From an uncultured Lachnospiraceae bacterium (lineage in GTDB: Bacteria > Bacillota_A > Clostridia > Lachnospirales > Lachnospiraceae): a stretch of DNA of 16,432 nt. Of this stretch, positions 7,086-14,126 are shown piece after piece. Numbering within the stretch: the stretch's first letter is position 1; each line of letters begins with the position of its first letter. Position numbers and translations under genes: made by a program. Location of the stretch: assembly GCA_905207905.1 (NCBI GenBank), contig CAJLNC010000056.1, positions 1 to 16,432 on the forward strand, read 5' to 3'. Below the pieces are notes generated by a model that saw only the letters and a program-made list of their open reading frames with translations, did not search any database and was not told the DNA's origin.

Positions 7086-8354
7086 TTGGCTTCAGACGAT
7101 GCCATACAACTTGGTCTGCTTGTTATTTTATTGATGCTCTCAGCGTTTTTTTCCTCAGCTGAAACATCTATGACCACAGTGAACAAAATTAAAATCAAGG
7201 CTTTGGCGGATGAGGGAAACAAACGCGCCCAGACACTGCTGAAAATCATTGATCAGTCAGGAAAGATGCTCAGCGCTATTCTGATTGGCAACAACGTGGT
7301 GAACATCTCCATGTCCTCCCTGGCAACTTCCCTGGCAATCCAGCTTTTTGGCAGTACAGTGGTAGGAATCGTTACCGGTATTGTGACCCTTCTGGTCCTG
7401 ATCTTCGGAGAGATCACCCCCAAAACCCTGGCCACTGTCCATTCAGAAAAACTGGCGCTGCTATACAGCCCCATTATCTGGCCTTTGATGAAGATCATGA
7501 CCCCAGTGATCATTCTTATCGATCACTTGTCCATGCTGTTTTTAAAGCTGCTCCACTTTAATCCCAAGAGCGCTGATACTGCCATGACAGAGCAGGAGCT
7601 GCGAACTTTGGTGGATGTCAGCCATGAGGACGGGGTGATTGAAAGCGAAGAACGACAGATGATCTACAATGTGTTTGATTTTGGAGACGCCCAGGCAAAG
7701 GATATCATGGTGCCCCGGGTAGATATGGTTTCCGTCAATCTGGAGGATTCCTACGATGAGATTGCTTCTATTTTCCGAAGTGAAAAATTCACGCGCCTCC
7801 CTGTCTATGAAAATGACCGTGACAACATTGTGGGCATTATCAATATTAAAGACTTTTTGTTTTTTGAAGATAAAGAACATTTTCACGCATCCGCTGTCAT
7901 GTATGAACCGTATTTTACCTATGAATACAAACGTACTTCTGAGCTGATGATGGAGATGCGGGAAAAGTCCATCAGTCTTACCATTGTGCTGGATGAGTAC
8001 GGCGCAGCGGTTGGTATGATCACCCTGGAGGATCTTTTGGAAGAATTGGTTGGAGAGATCCGGGATGAATACGACGAGGATGAAAAAGATCTGATTCAGG
8101 ATCTGGGCCATGGGGAATATCTCATCGAAGGTTCCATGAAGCTGGATGATATCAATGATGCCCTTCACCTGGATCTGATGTCCGAGGACTACGATTCTCT
8201 GGGCGGCTACATCATCGGACGGCTGGATCACCTTCCCAGCGAGGGCGAGATGGTGGAAACAGAAGGCGGTCTGAAGCTGAAGGTGGATGAAATGGATAAG
8301 AACCGGATTGATAAGGTTCACCTGTATCTGCCAAAAAAAGAGCTGGAGGATTGA
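7086..8354 (+). CDS. Hemolysin/CorC-type membrane protein with CNNM and CBS domains
   Basis: This 422-residue protein has the standard layout of the family linked to Mg2+ (or other divalent cation) efflux and tolerance; the substrate here is not proven. The CNNM (DUF21) domain at about 5-190 has membrane segments near 8-24, 60-88, 92-110 and 128-155 and the signature FSSAETSMTTVN and FGEITPKTLA. A CBS pair covers about 208-325 (MVPRVDMVSV, TRLPVYENDRDNIVGIINIKD, LDEYGAAVGMITLEDLLEE). The C-terminal CorC_HlyC domain is at about 338-418 (SLGGYIIGRLDHLPSEGE). The start is TTG at 7086-7088, 10 nt after AAGGAG; no ATG lies before the first membrane helix, so this is the best start. It appears monocistronic and is followed by a large palindromic hairpin. 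Confidence 0.92.
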   Translation: MASDDAIQLGLLVILLMLSAFFSSAETSMTTVNKIKIKALADEGNKRAQTLLKIIDQSGKMLSAILIGNNVVNISMSSLATSLAIQLFGSTVVGIVTGIVTLLVLIFGEITPKTLATVHSEKLALLYSPIIWPLMKIMTPVIILIDHLSMLFLKLLHFNPKSADTAMTEQELRTLVDVSHEDGVIESEERQMIYNVFDFGDAQAKDIMVPRVDMVSVNLEDSYDEIASIFRSEKFTRLPVYENDRDNIVGIINIKDFLFFEDKEHFHASAVMYEPYFTYEYKRTSELMMEMREKSISLTIVLDEYGAAVGMITLEDLLEELVGEIRDEYDEDEKDLIQDLGHGEYLIEGSMKLDDINDALHLDLMSEDYDSLGGYIIGRLDHLPSEGEMVETEGGLKLKVDEMDKNRIDKVHLYLPKKELED

Positions 8355-8440
8355 TCTGACAGCTTGCCTAATCGGCCATAAAGTTTCTGTAGTATTTATT
8401 ATTTTTCATCAGGTATTTTTCATTTTTTATCTATAAAATG

Positions 8441-8563
8441 AGGATGTTGCAAAATATTAATTTCGATGGATTTTCGGTGTGTTTTTCGCACAAAACGGTT
8501 CGTTTTCGGAGAAAAATCACCCGAAAGAATCCCGCCGGAGGTATTTTTCAACATCCTTTTTTC
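8441..8563 (+). repeat. 117-bp nested palindrome with T-run, MITE-like element or giant terminator
   Basis: The ends AGGATGTTG-c-AAAATA (8441-8456) and TATTTT-t-CAACATCCT (8542-8557) form a 16-bp stem with one mismatch. Going inward, GGATT..TCGG..TG.TTTTTC pairs with its complement in 8510-8530, allowing small bulges. The tip AAAACG-GTT-CGTTTT (8492-8506) is a perfect 6-bp hairpin. Tip and outer arms share the same centre (8499). On the plus strand it is followed by TTTTTT, so it could terminate the CNNM/CBS transcript. No coding capacity is seen. Confidence 0.75.
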
Positions 8564-8585
8564 TTCCTATTTCATTTAACACAAA

Positions 8586-8696
8586 TCAGGAATACTTAAA
8601 TACAAACAAATAAATCAGATGAATGCCCACACCGGCTGTAAAAAATACTTTTTTGTGCTCCGGATGATGGATTGTTCCTATCAGATAGAATACCAT
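8586..8696 (-). pseudogene. Possible small hydrophobic peptide or gene remnant
   Basis: A 36-codon frame encodes MVFYLIGTIHHPEHKK followed by a hydrophobic stretch ending LIYLFVFKYS. This looks more protein-like (one candidate membrane helix) than the flanking repeat. The frame stays open upstream through the repeat, so the peptide could be the tail of a decayed gene or a short ORF with its own ATG (8694-8696) and a weak AGAGG 9 nt upstream. I do not recognise the family. Confidence 0.25.
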
Positions 8697-8719
8697 TCCA
8701 CGGAACCTCTTTAGCAGCC

Positions 8720-8886
8720 CAGCAAGCTGCGGGGTATTTGACCCTCGCGGCATTCGCCAAATATCCGCACAAGTGCGGCTGCTTGGTTCATTGCTCGCGG
8801 GAATAAATTTTTTATCTTTCGCCCGCCGCAGTGCGATTCTACGGAGCGTTTTAACTTCATAGGAAGTGCTTCTACGAAATGAAAAA
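8720..8886. repeat. Non-coding repeat region including dispersed repeat copy 2 (8823-8886)
   Basis: No credible gene is seen. The section 8823-8886 matches 6495-6560. To its left are GC-rich short palindromes, for example CCGCA-CAAG-TGCGG (8765-8778). All frames translate into Arg/Ser/Cys-rich peptides of low credibility. I have a general impression that such translated intergenic repeats are frequent in Lachnospiraceae genomes; I cannot verify copy number here. Confidence 0.6.
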
Positions 8887-8932
8887 GAGCCTGCAGCTCC
8901 ACAAATTTTCACTTGCGAAGTCACAGGCTCTT
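8881..8932 (-). terminator. Intrinsic terminator of the carbohydrate operon
   Basis: On the minus strand AAGAGCCTG (8932-8924) pairs with CAGGCTCTT (8893-8885) across a 30-nt loop that itself holds ACTT-CGC-AAGT. The stem runs into a TTTTT tract. It lies about 45 bp after the stop of the terminal GH31 gene and overlaps the edge of the repeat region. Confidence 0.75.
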
Positions 8933-8975
8933 CCTAATTTATTCCCCAAAATGAGCGCTGCTGTCAACAGCCATC

Positions 8976-10967
8976 CTATAATATGATCTGCGTAATATTT
9001 TCCAAAAGCTGGGGATGCCGTTCATCATTATCATGATACAATTCATACACAGCCCCCGGCTGTGCAAAATGTACCAGTTCAAGCGTATCCCAATTCACAT
9101 CTTCCACTTTTTCTGCTGTATCTGCAAGAGGAAGGATTTTACCCTTTCTCACAAAAATCACAACCTCGTCCAGCGCAATTTCTATGTAATGATGCCCTGA
9201 CGGAAATATCTTTTCTTCTGAAATCTTTGTTCCGGAAAAACGCACTAGTTTCATCTCTTCGGGGAGATAGACCGTTCTTCCAAGAGCATTCTGCTCATAA
9301 ACAGGAGCAATCATAATACTTTCACCGATCAGCAACTGATCTTCTATGTGTCGTGCCACAGGATCCGCTCTCCATTCAAATCCAAGCGGTTTTGCATACA
9401 TTTCATTTTTGAGAGCTGCTTTCATAAATTCGCTGTAAAGATAAGGGAGCAAACGATACCTCAAACCAATCATCTCTGCAAATACCGCTGTCTCCTCAAA
9501 TGCCCAGGCCTCCTGTCTGCGGGTTCCATCGGATGAATGGTTGCGCATCAACGGTGTAAAAATACCAAACGCCAGCCAACGCAGCACAAGATCCTCTGTG
9601 GCATCACATCCAAAGCCTCCTATATCAGCACCTGTGTACAGGAAACCACACATATTCAGGGATGGAAGCATTTTCAGGTTCATCAGCAGATGAGACCACC
9701 AGGATTTATTGTCGCCCATCCAGATGCCGCCATATCGGTGCATCCCGACATAGGAGGAACGGGAAAACATGAGAATACGACGTTCTGGCTCCAGCTCTTC
9801 AAAAGCCTCTCCTGCAGAACGTGTCATAAAATATCCAAACAGATTGTGTACCTTATCATGGCGGATCCGTTTTCCTTTGTAATTATGATAAAAACTTCTG
9901 TAATCTTCCGGATTTTTCTCCAGCCCTGCAACCATATCCTTAAATTCAAAGAAGGTCTTCACATCCAGATTCATTGTGCGATACTCTTCCAGCTTATGAA
10001 AAGTATCTCTCAGCCTGCCTTCGGAATAAAAAATCGCCGGTTCATTCATATCATTCCAAAATCCGTCAATTCCCTTATCCAGCAAAAATTTATATTTCAG
10101 ACCAAACCATCTTCTGGCATCATCATTCAGCATATCCGGGAAATGACAGCGGCCCGGCCATACGCCAACCACAAAATCTTTTCCCTGTTCATCCTTGCAG
10201 AAATATCCATTTTTCACACCCTCTTCATATACATCGTACCCCTCTTCTATCTTAACCCCCGCATCTATGATAGGTACCAGATGGATTCCCTGCGCTTTCA
10301 TCTCAGATACCAGTTCCTCAAAATCAGGAAATCCCTCTCGATCTATTGTAAAATCTTTATAACGTTCCATATAGTCAATGTCCAGATAAATGCTGTCCAG
10401 CGGAATATGATTTTTCCGATATCCCTCTGCCACCTCTCTTACCTCCTGAGAAGTCCGGTAGCTCCAACGGCTCTGACCAAATCCAAAAGCCCACTTTGGA
10501 GGGAGAAACGGCATACCGATCATCTGCCGGAATTCTCTTACAATCTCATCCGGCGTCTTTCCTTCTATCACATACAGATCATAATCTGCTCCGTCAATCC
10601 GTATTTCCAACAGATTGAGCTTTGTATAACCCACGTCAAATATAATCTTATCTGGTGTATCAAGGAACAGACCAAAAGAAATTTTCTCCCTTCCGTCCAC
10701 GATCAGAAAGTTATGAGCACCGTACAGAGATCTTGTATTCTCGTGATGATTGGGATCATCTGTACAGTTGCTCTCATAGATCCATCCTCGCTTATTGATC
10801 CCGCGAACATTCTCTCCGAGACCATACACAATATCTTCCTTCTCCATCTCATACCTGAGCGTATTACATTCTTTTGCAAAATAACAAAGTTCCCCTTCAA
10901 AAATCTCTGGTTTTTTTATAACCGCATCCGTTTCAACGGGACTGCCAAAAACGTATCTTTTTACCAT
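8976..10967 (-). CDS. GH31 alpha-glucosidase, Ro-alphaG1/isomaltase-like
   Basis: This is a retaining exo-alpha-glucosidase of 663 residues with no signal peptide, so it is cytosolic. The N-terminal beta domain is about 1-150 (YGLGENVRGINKRGW at 48-62). The catalytic barrel follows, with nucleophile Asp306 in GFWNDMNEP (302-310) and acid/base Asp419 in MGDNKSWW (417-424); RHDKVHNLFG and FSRSSYVGMHRYGG lie before it. From memory, length and motifs resemble Ruminococcus obeum Ro-alphaG1 throughout. GFGQSRW ends in Trp168, aligning with the Trp tied in that enzyme to alpha-1,6 preference, which suggests isomaltose-type substrates (inference). ATG 10965-10967 has GGAG 7 nt upstream, 24 bp after the MalG-like permease stop. 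It is the last gene of the operon. Confidence 0.93.
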   Translation of the reverse strand: MVKRYVFGSPVETDAVIKKPEIFEGELCYFAKECNTLRYEMEKEDIVYGLGENVRGINKRGWIYESNCTDDPNHHENTRSLYGAHNFLIVDGREKISFGLFLDTPDKIIFDVGYTKLNLLEIRIDGADYDLYVIEGKTPDEIVREFRQMIGMPFLPPKWAFGFGQSRWSYRTSQEVREVAEGYRKNHIPLDSIYLDIDYMERYKDFTIDREGFPDFEELVSEMKAQGIHLVPIIDAGVKIEEGYDVYEEGVKNGYFCKDEQGKDFVVGVWPGRCHFPDMLNDDARRWFGLKYKFLLDKGIDGFWNDMNEPAIFYSEGRLRDTFHKLEEYRTMNLDVKTFFEFKDMVAGLEKNPEDYRSFYHNYKGKRIRHDKVHNLFGYFMTRSAGEAFEELEPERRILMFSRSSYVGMHRYGGIWMGDNKSWWSHLLMNLKMLPSLNMCGFLYTGADIGGFGCDATEDLVLRWLAFGIFTPLMRNHSSDGTRRQEAWAFEETAVFAEMIGLRYRLLPYLYSEFMKAALKNEMYAKPLGFEWRADPVARHIEDQLLIGESIMIAPVYEQNALGRTVYLPEEMKLVRFSGTKISEEKIFPSGHHYIEIALDEVVIFVRKGKILPLADTAEKVEDVNWDTLELVHFAQPGAVYELYHDNDERHPQLLENITQIIL

Positions 10968-10991
10968 AATCCTGCTCCAGTTCTAAAATTT

Positions 10992-11816
10992 TTATGCTTT
11001 GACGCCGCCTGCCATCACACCCTGTTTAAAATGTTTTTGAGCACAAATATACACAATTACGATAGGGATCATAGAAATCAGACTTCCCGCCATTAATACA
11101 TGATACTCCGTCCCATACTGTCCATTCAAACTGTTTAATGCAAGAGTCAGTGTCATCTTATTTTTATCCGTCAGCATCAGCAGCGGCCAGAGATAATCAT
11201 TCCAGCTTTCCATAAACGTGGTGATCGTCAGCGTTGCAAGAGAGGAGCCGCAAAGGGGAAGCACCACTGTACGGAAAATGCGAAACATACTGGCGCCATC
11301 AATGCGGGCTGCCTCAATAAAATCATCCGGAATGGAACGCATCTGCTGCACCAGCATAAAAATACCAAATGCCCGAAACATTGCAGGTAAGATCACACTG
11401 GGATAGGTATTGATCAAACCCAGATTATTCATAATCACAAACAGAGGGATCAAAGTAACCTGTGTAGGGATCATCATGGAAGCCAAATAAATATTCAGCA
11501 CTGCTCCTGCTCCCGGAAAATGGATTTTTGTAAACGCAAATGCTGCCATAGAGGAAGAAAGAACCGTGATCGCAGTATAGGACACTGTAATAAACATACT
11601 GTTCAAAATTGCCCGAAAGAACGGAAATTTGGAAAACACCTTTTCGTACGCACTCAAAGTGGGCTCTTCCGGGATCCACTGAATAGGAAGAGCCATAAGC
11701 GCTCCTTTACTTTTCAGGGAGGTGGATACCATCCAGAAAAAAGGAATCATCACAATCACTGAAATCAGACAGGCGACTGTATAAAACCGGATATTCTGCC
11801 ATACTTTACGATTCAT
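10992..11816 (-). CDS. Carbohydrate ABC transporter permease, MalG/UgpE type
   Basis: Inner permease subunit of a CUT1-type sugar importer, 274 residues. The first hydrophobic helix is at about 11-30. Further helices follow around 70-95, 105-130, 135-157, 185-203 and 240-260. The EAA loop that contacts the ATPase is at about 168-188 (EAARIDGASMFRIFRTVVLP), with the invariant Gly174. The start ATG (11814-11816) overlaps the end of the MalF-like gene by 11 bp, with GGGTG just upstream, so translation is coupled and the two form a heterodimer. The short C-terminal tail KHFKQGVMAGGVKA is typical of the subfamily. The sugar cannot be told from this subunit. Confidence 0.94.
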   Translation of the reverse strand: MNRKVWQNIRFYTVACLISVIVMIPFFWMVSTSLKSKGALMALPIQWIPEEPTLSAYEKVFSKFPFFRAILNSMFITVSYTAITVLSSSMAAFAFTKIHFPGAGAVLNIYLASMMIPTQVTLIPLFVIMNNLGLINTYPSVILPAMFRAFGIFMLVQQMRSIPDDFIEAARIDGASMFRIFRTVVLPLCGSSLATLTITTFMESWNDYLWPLLMLTDKNKMTLTLALNSLNGQYGTEYHVLMAGSLISMIPIVIVYICAQKHFKQGVMAGGVKA

Positions 11817-12711
11817 AATGCACCCATCCTTTCTGTCCTCTCATCTGGATTACAGTCAGTACAAAAATAATGACAAACAATAGCCAGGAATACGCTGATG
11901 CATAACCCATCTTAAAATATTTAAATCCATATGTGTAAATCCTCTCCACCATAACCTGTGTCGCCCCATTAGGGCCTCCCTCTGTCATGATCATAACCTG
12001 AGGAAAAAGCTGAAATGCGTTGATCAGTGACATAATCATGCAAAAGAAAATGGAAGGAGTCAAAAGAGGCAATGTGATCGAAAAAAACTGCTTCACCTTT
12101 CCTGCCCCATCTACTCGGGCAGCCTCATAATAGGTTGTATCGATCATTTTTAATCCTGAGAGCAAAAAGAGACCAAAAAATCCCATATCCTTCCAGACGG
12201 ATGCCAGGACGATCGCAGGCATTGCCCAAATTTCACTTGTCAGCCAGCTCGGTCCTTTTATCCCGATATAAGAAAGCAGCTGATTGAAAATTCCATACTG
12301 AGGGCTCAGCACCCACTTCCAGATCAGACTGGCTGCCACCCAGGAAGTCAGTACGGGAATGTAATACATCACTCGAAATGCCGTAATGCCTTTCATATTT
12401 TTATTTAAAATCACTGCTATTCCCAGAGATGCCAGAAAGACAAGAGGAATATACAACACGATATAATACAGTGTATGGCCAAGCACTCTCCAGAATTCAG
12501 ATGTTGTTAATATCTGGATATAATTCTCTAATCCAACAAAATGCTGTGATAAAGTATTCAGATTCAGTTTGTCCAGCCCATTCCAATCGGTAAGGCTGAT
12601 AACTATGGATATCATGATAGGAAGCAGACTAAAAATGATCATGCCAACAAAACTGGGAAGCATAAACGGTATGGATCGTACCAGTGCCTGCTTCTTTTTC
12701 TTCTTACTCAT
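11806..12711 (-). CDS. Carbohydrate ABC transporter permease, MalF/UgpA type
   Basis: Partner permease of the CUT1 importer, 301 residues. A basic N-terminus (MSKKKKKQALVR) leads into a helix at about 14-40, followed by helices near 80-102, 115-135, 160-185, 212-235 and 270-290. The EAA loop is at about 196-216 (EAARVDGAGKVKQFFSITLP). The ATG at 12709-12711 has GAGG 8 nt upstream. It lies 86 bp after the binding-protein gene, across a strong hairpin, so it is probably expressed less than the binding protein. No ATPase gene follows; an MsmX/MsmK-like shared ATPase would be needed. Confidence 0.94.
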   Translation of the reverse strand: MSKKKKKQALVRSIPFMLPSFVGMIIFSLLPIMISIVISLTDWNGLDKLNLNTLSQHFVGLENYIQILTTSEFWRVLGHTLYYIVLYIPLVFLASLGIAVILNKNMKGITAFRVMYYIPVLTSWVAASLIWKWVLSPQYGIFNQLLSYIGIKGPSWLTSEIWAMPAIVLASVWKDMGFFGLFLLSGLKMIDTTYYEAARVDGAGKVKQFFSITLPLLTPSIFFCMIMSLINAFQLFPQVMIMTEGGPNGATQVMVERIYTYGFKYFKMGYASAYSWLLFVIIFVLTVIQMRGQKGWVHYES

Positions 12712-12742
12712 ACTTTTCGCCTCATACTAATAAACCACGCAG

Positions 12743-12788
12743 AATACCCTGCAGATGCTCCTGCATCTATGCCGCCCTGCAGGGTATT
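12743..12788 (-). promoter_or_regulatory. Intergenic hairpin between binding-protein and permease genes
   Basis: A perfect 12-bp inverted repeat, AATACCCTGCAG (12743-12754) with CTGCAGGGTATT (12777-12788), encloses a second hairpin AGATGC-TCCT-GCATCT (12753-12768) that shares two bases with the outer arm. On the minus strand it begins about 10 nt past the binding-protein stop and has no T-run after it. It is therefore better read as an mRNA-stabilising or partial-termination structure, as in malE-malF spacers, than as a full terminator. Confidence 0.7.
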
Positions 12789-12797
12789 GAAAAATGC

Positions 12798-14045
12798 TTA
12801 CTGTAAAGAAATCTGTGCTTCACATTCACTTTGCGCTTCATCCAAAGCTTCCCGTACTGTAATCTTTCCAGAAGCTGCCTCAGAAAGCTTTTCCGTAATA
12901 ATATCAGACATCAATGCATAATCTTCTATTACAGGAGCCACCACAAGATAGTCCAGAGAAGCAAACACCGCCTTGCGATTTTCCGGAGGAGTCATTTCCA
13001 AATAGCCGGAAAGCACTTCCTCGTTGCTGATCGCCGGAAGATCCCATCCCGCATCAATGCGCATCTGGGCTGCTGTCTCGCTGGATGCCAGCCAGTTGAT
13101 CCAGCATTCTGCTGCTTCTTTCTTCTCTGTATCTGCATTTACTACAAGTGCATTGCTGAAAAAGTGTGTTGCTTTTTTGTCCTGTCCAGGTTCTACACAA
13201 ATATCCCATGCAAAATCACAGCCCTCGGCAAATGTGGAAAATGCCCAGATACCTGTGGGAATCATGCCGAGACGTCCGCTCTGAAACAGATCCCAATCTC
13301 CCATACCGCTCATCTGTTCATCATTTGGCTGTACATTGCTGTCTGTAATCTTTGAAATCATCATTTCGGCTGCTGCCACATTTTCTTCCGAATTGATCGT
13401 AAACCCAGTCTTATCCTCATTCAGGATACTGCCGCCGAACTGAGCTGCTACCTTAAAAAATTCATTAAATGTCACCGGCTGATAAATACCATATGTATTT
13501 TCGTCCAATGCCCGGATAGCCTCCGCTGCTGTCAGAGCGTCTTCCCAAGTCCATTCATCGGTGGGATAATCAATGCCTGCCTTATCAAACAAATCCTTGT
13601 TATAAATCAGCACCACATTGGAGAAATTTCCAGGTACGCCATACTGTTTTCCGTCTACATGAAAAGCCGAAAGTGCTGTCTCATTGTAACCGGATGCGTC
13701 AATTCCCTGGAGTTCTGCCAAAACCCCCTTGTTTGCATATGCTGCAAAATTCTCAATGTTCAGTTCATAACAGTCAGGAGCTGTGCCGCCTGCTACTCTT
13801 GTCTGCATCTGCGTAAAATAATCATCAAATCCAATGGTCTCAATCTGAACAGTAATATTCGGATACTCTTCATGGAATGCCTGATACATCGCATCTAATG
13901 TCTCTTCCTGGCCTCCGGAAGCGTTAAAATTTGCGTATGTAATAGTAACCTCTTCCTCCGCTGCCGCCGTCATACCGCCTGCTGCTAAAACCGCTGCCAA
14001 CGCTGCGCCTGACACCATTGCTTTCCACTGCTTCATCTTTTTCAT
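12798..14045 (-). CDS. Extracellular sugar-binding protein of ABC importer (SBP family 1)
   Basis: Binds the sugar outside the membrane and delivers it to the MalF/MalG-like permeases. The 415-residue protein has a signal peptide with a basic start (MKKMKQWK), a hydrophobic core at about 9-27 and a likely cleavage at TAAA-EEE near residue 29. There is no cysteine there, so no lipobox, which is unusual for a Gram-positive binding protein. The mature part looks like family 1: ITYANFNASGGQ, AFHEEYPNITVQ, DYFTQMQTRVAGGTAPD, and GRLGMIPTGIWAFSTF. The start ATG (14043-14045) has AGGAG 7 nt upstream. An operator-like palindrome lies 20 bp further up. It follows the first GH31 gene after 81 bp. Confidence 0.93.
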   Translation of the reverse strand: MKKMKQWKAMVSGAALAAVLAAGGMTAAAEEEVTITYANFNASGGQEETLDAMYQAFHEEYPNITVQIETIGFDDYFTQMQTRVAGGTAPDCYELNIENFAAYANKGVLAELQGIDASGYNETALSAFHVDGKQYGVPGNFSNVVLIYNKDLFDKAGIDYPTDEWTWEDALTAAEAIRALDENTYGIYQPVTFNEFFKVAAQFGGSILNEDKTGFTINSEENVAAAEMMISKITDSNVQPNDEQMSGMGDWDLFQSGRLGMIPTGIWAFSTFAEGCDFAWDICVEPGQDKKATHFFSNALVVNADTEKKEAAECWINWLASSETAAQMRIDAGWDLPAISNEEVLSGYLEMTPPENRKAVFASLDYLVVAPVIEDYALMSDIITEKLSEAASGKITVREALDEAQSECEAQISLQ

Positions 14046-14065
14046 ACTTCTTCTCCTTTCTATAC

Positions 14066-14084
14066 TTAACCGGTTAACCGGCTA
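14066..14084. promoter_or_regulatory. LacI-family operator-like overlapping palindromes
   Basis: Two perfect 12-bp palindromes overlap: TTAACCGGTTAA (14066-14077), with the central CG step common in LacI-family operators, and CCGGTTAACCGG (14070-14081). The second extends to 18 bp (14067-14084) with one mismatched pair. The site lies 20 bp upstream of the binding-protein ATG, next to its ribosome site. A weak promoter can be drawn just upstream on the minus strand (TTTTTT, 17 bp, TACTCT at 14112-14084), which would place the site at the transcription start. The natural candidate regulator is the LacI-type protein at the right edge. Confidence 0.65.
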
Positions 14085-14126
14085 GAGTACTGTTTAACGC
14101 ATTACGAAAAAATGGCCTTGCCCTAA

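Noticed and set aside
7542..8321. A 259-codon minus-strand open frame opposite the CNNM/CBS gene
   Set aside because: Shadow of a well-conserved coding region; no ribosome site or family features.
8586..8924. The full 112-codon minus-strand frame as a single protein
   Set aside because: Its first two thirds are translated repeat sequence (Arg/Ser-rich, containing repeat copy 2) and part of the operon terminator; only the last 36 codons look possibly protein-like.
9537..11096. A 519-codon plus-strand open frame opposite the GH31 gene and permease end
   Set aside because: The minus strand encodes a GH31 enzyme with all catalytic motifs; the antisense translation has no domain pattern, is rich in His, Ile and Ser, and has no fitting gene context.
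14095..14112. A CcpA cre site near GTTTAACGCATTAC
   Set aside because: The half-sites deviate at key positions (no TG at the expected place) and are not symmetric; it is too weak to call.
14107..14125. GGGCAAGGCCATTTTTT after the first GH31 gene as a terminator
   Set aside because: The stem is only about 3 bp, too weak despite the T-run.
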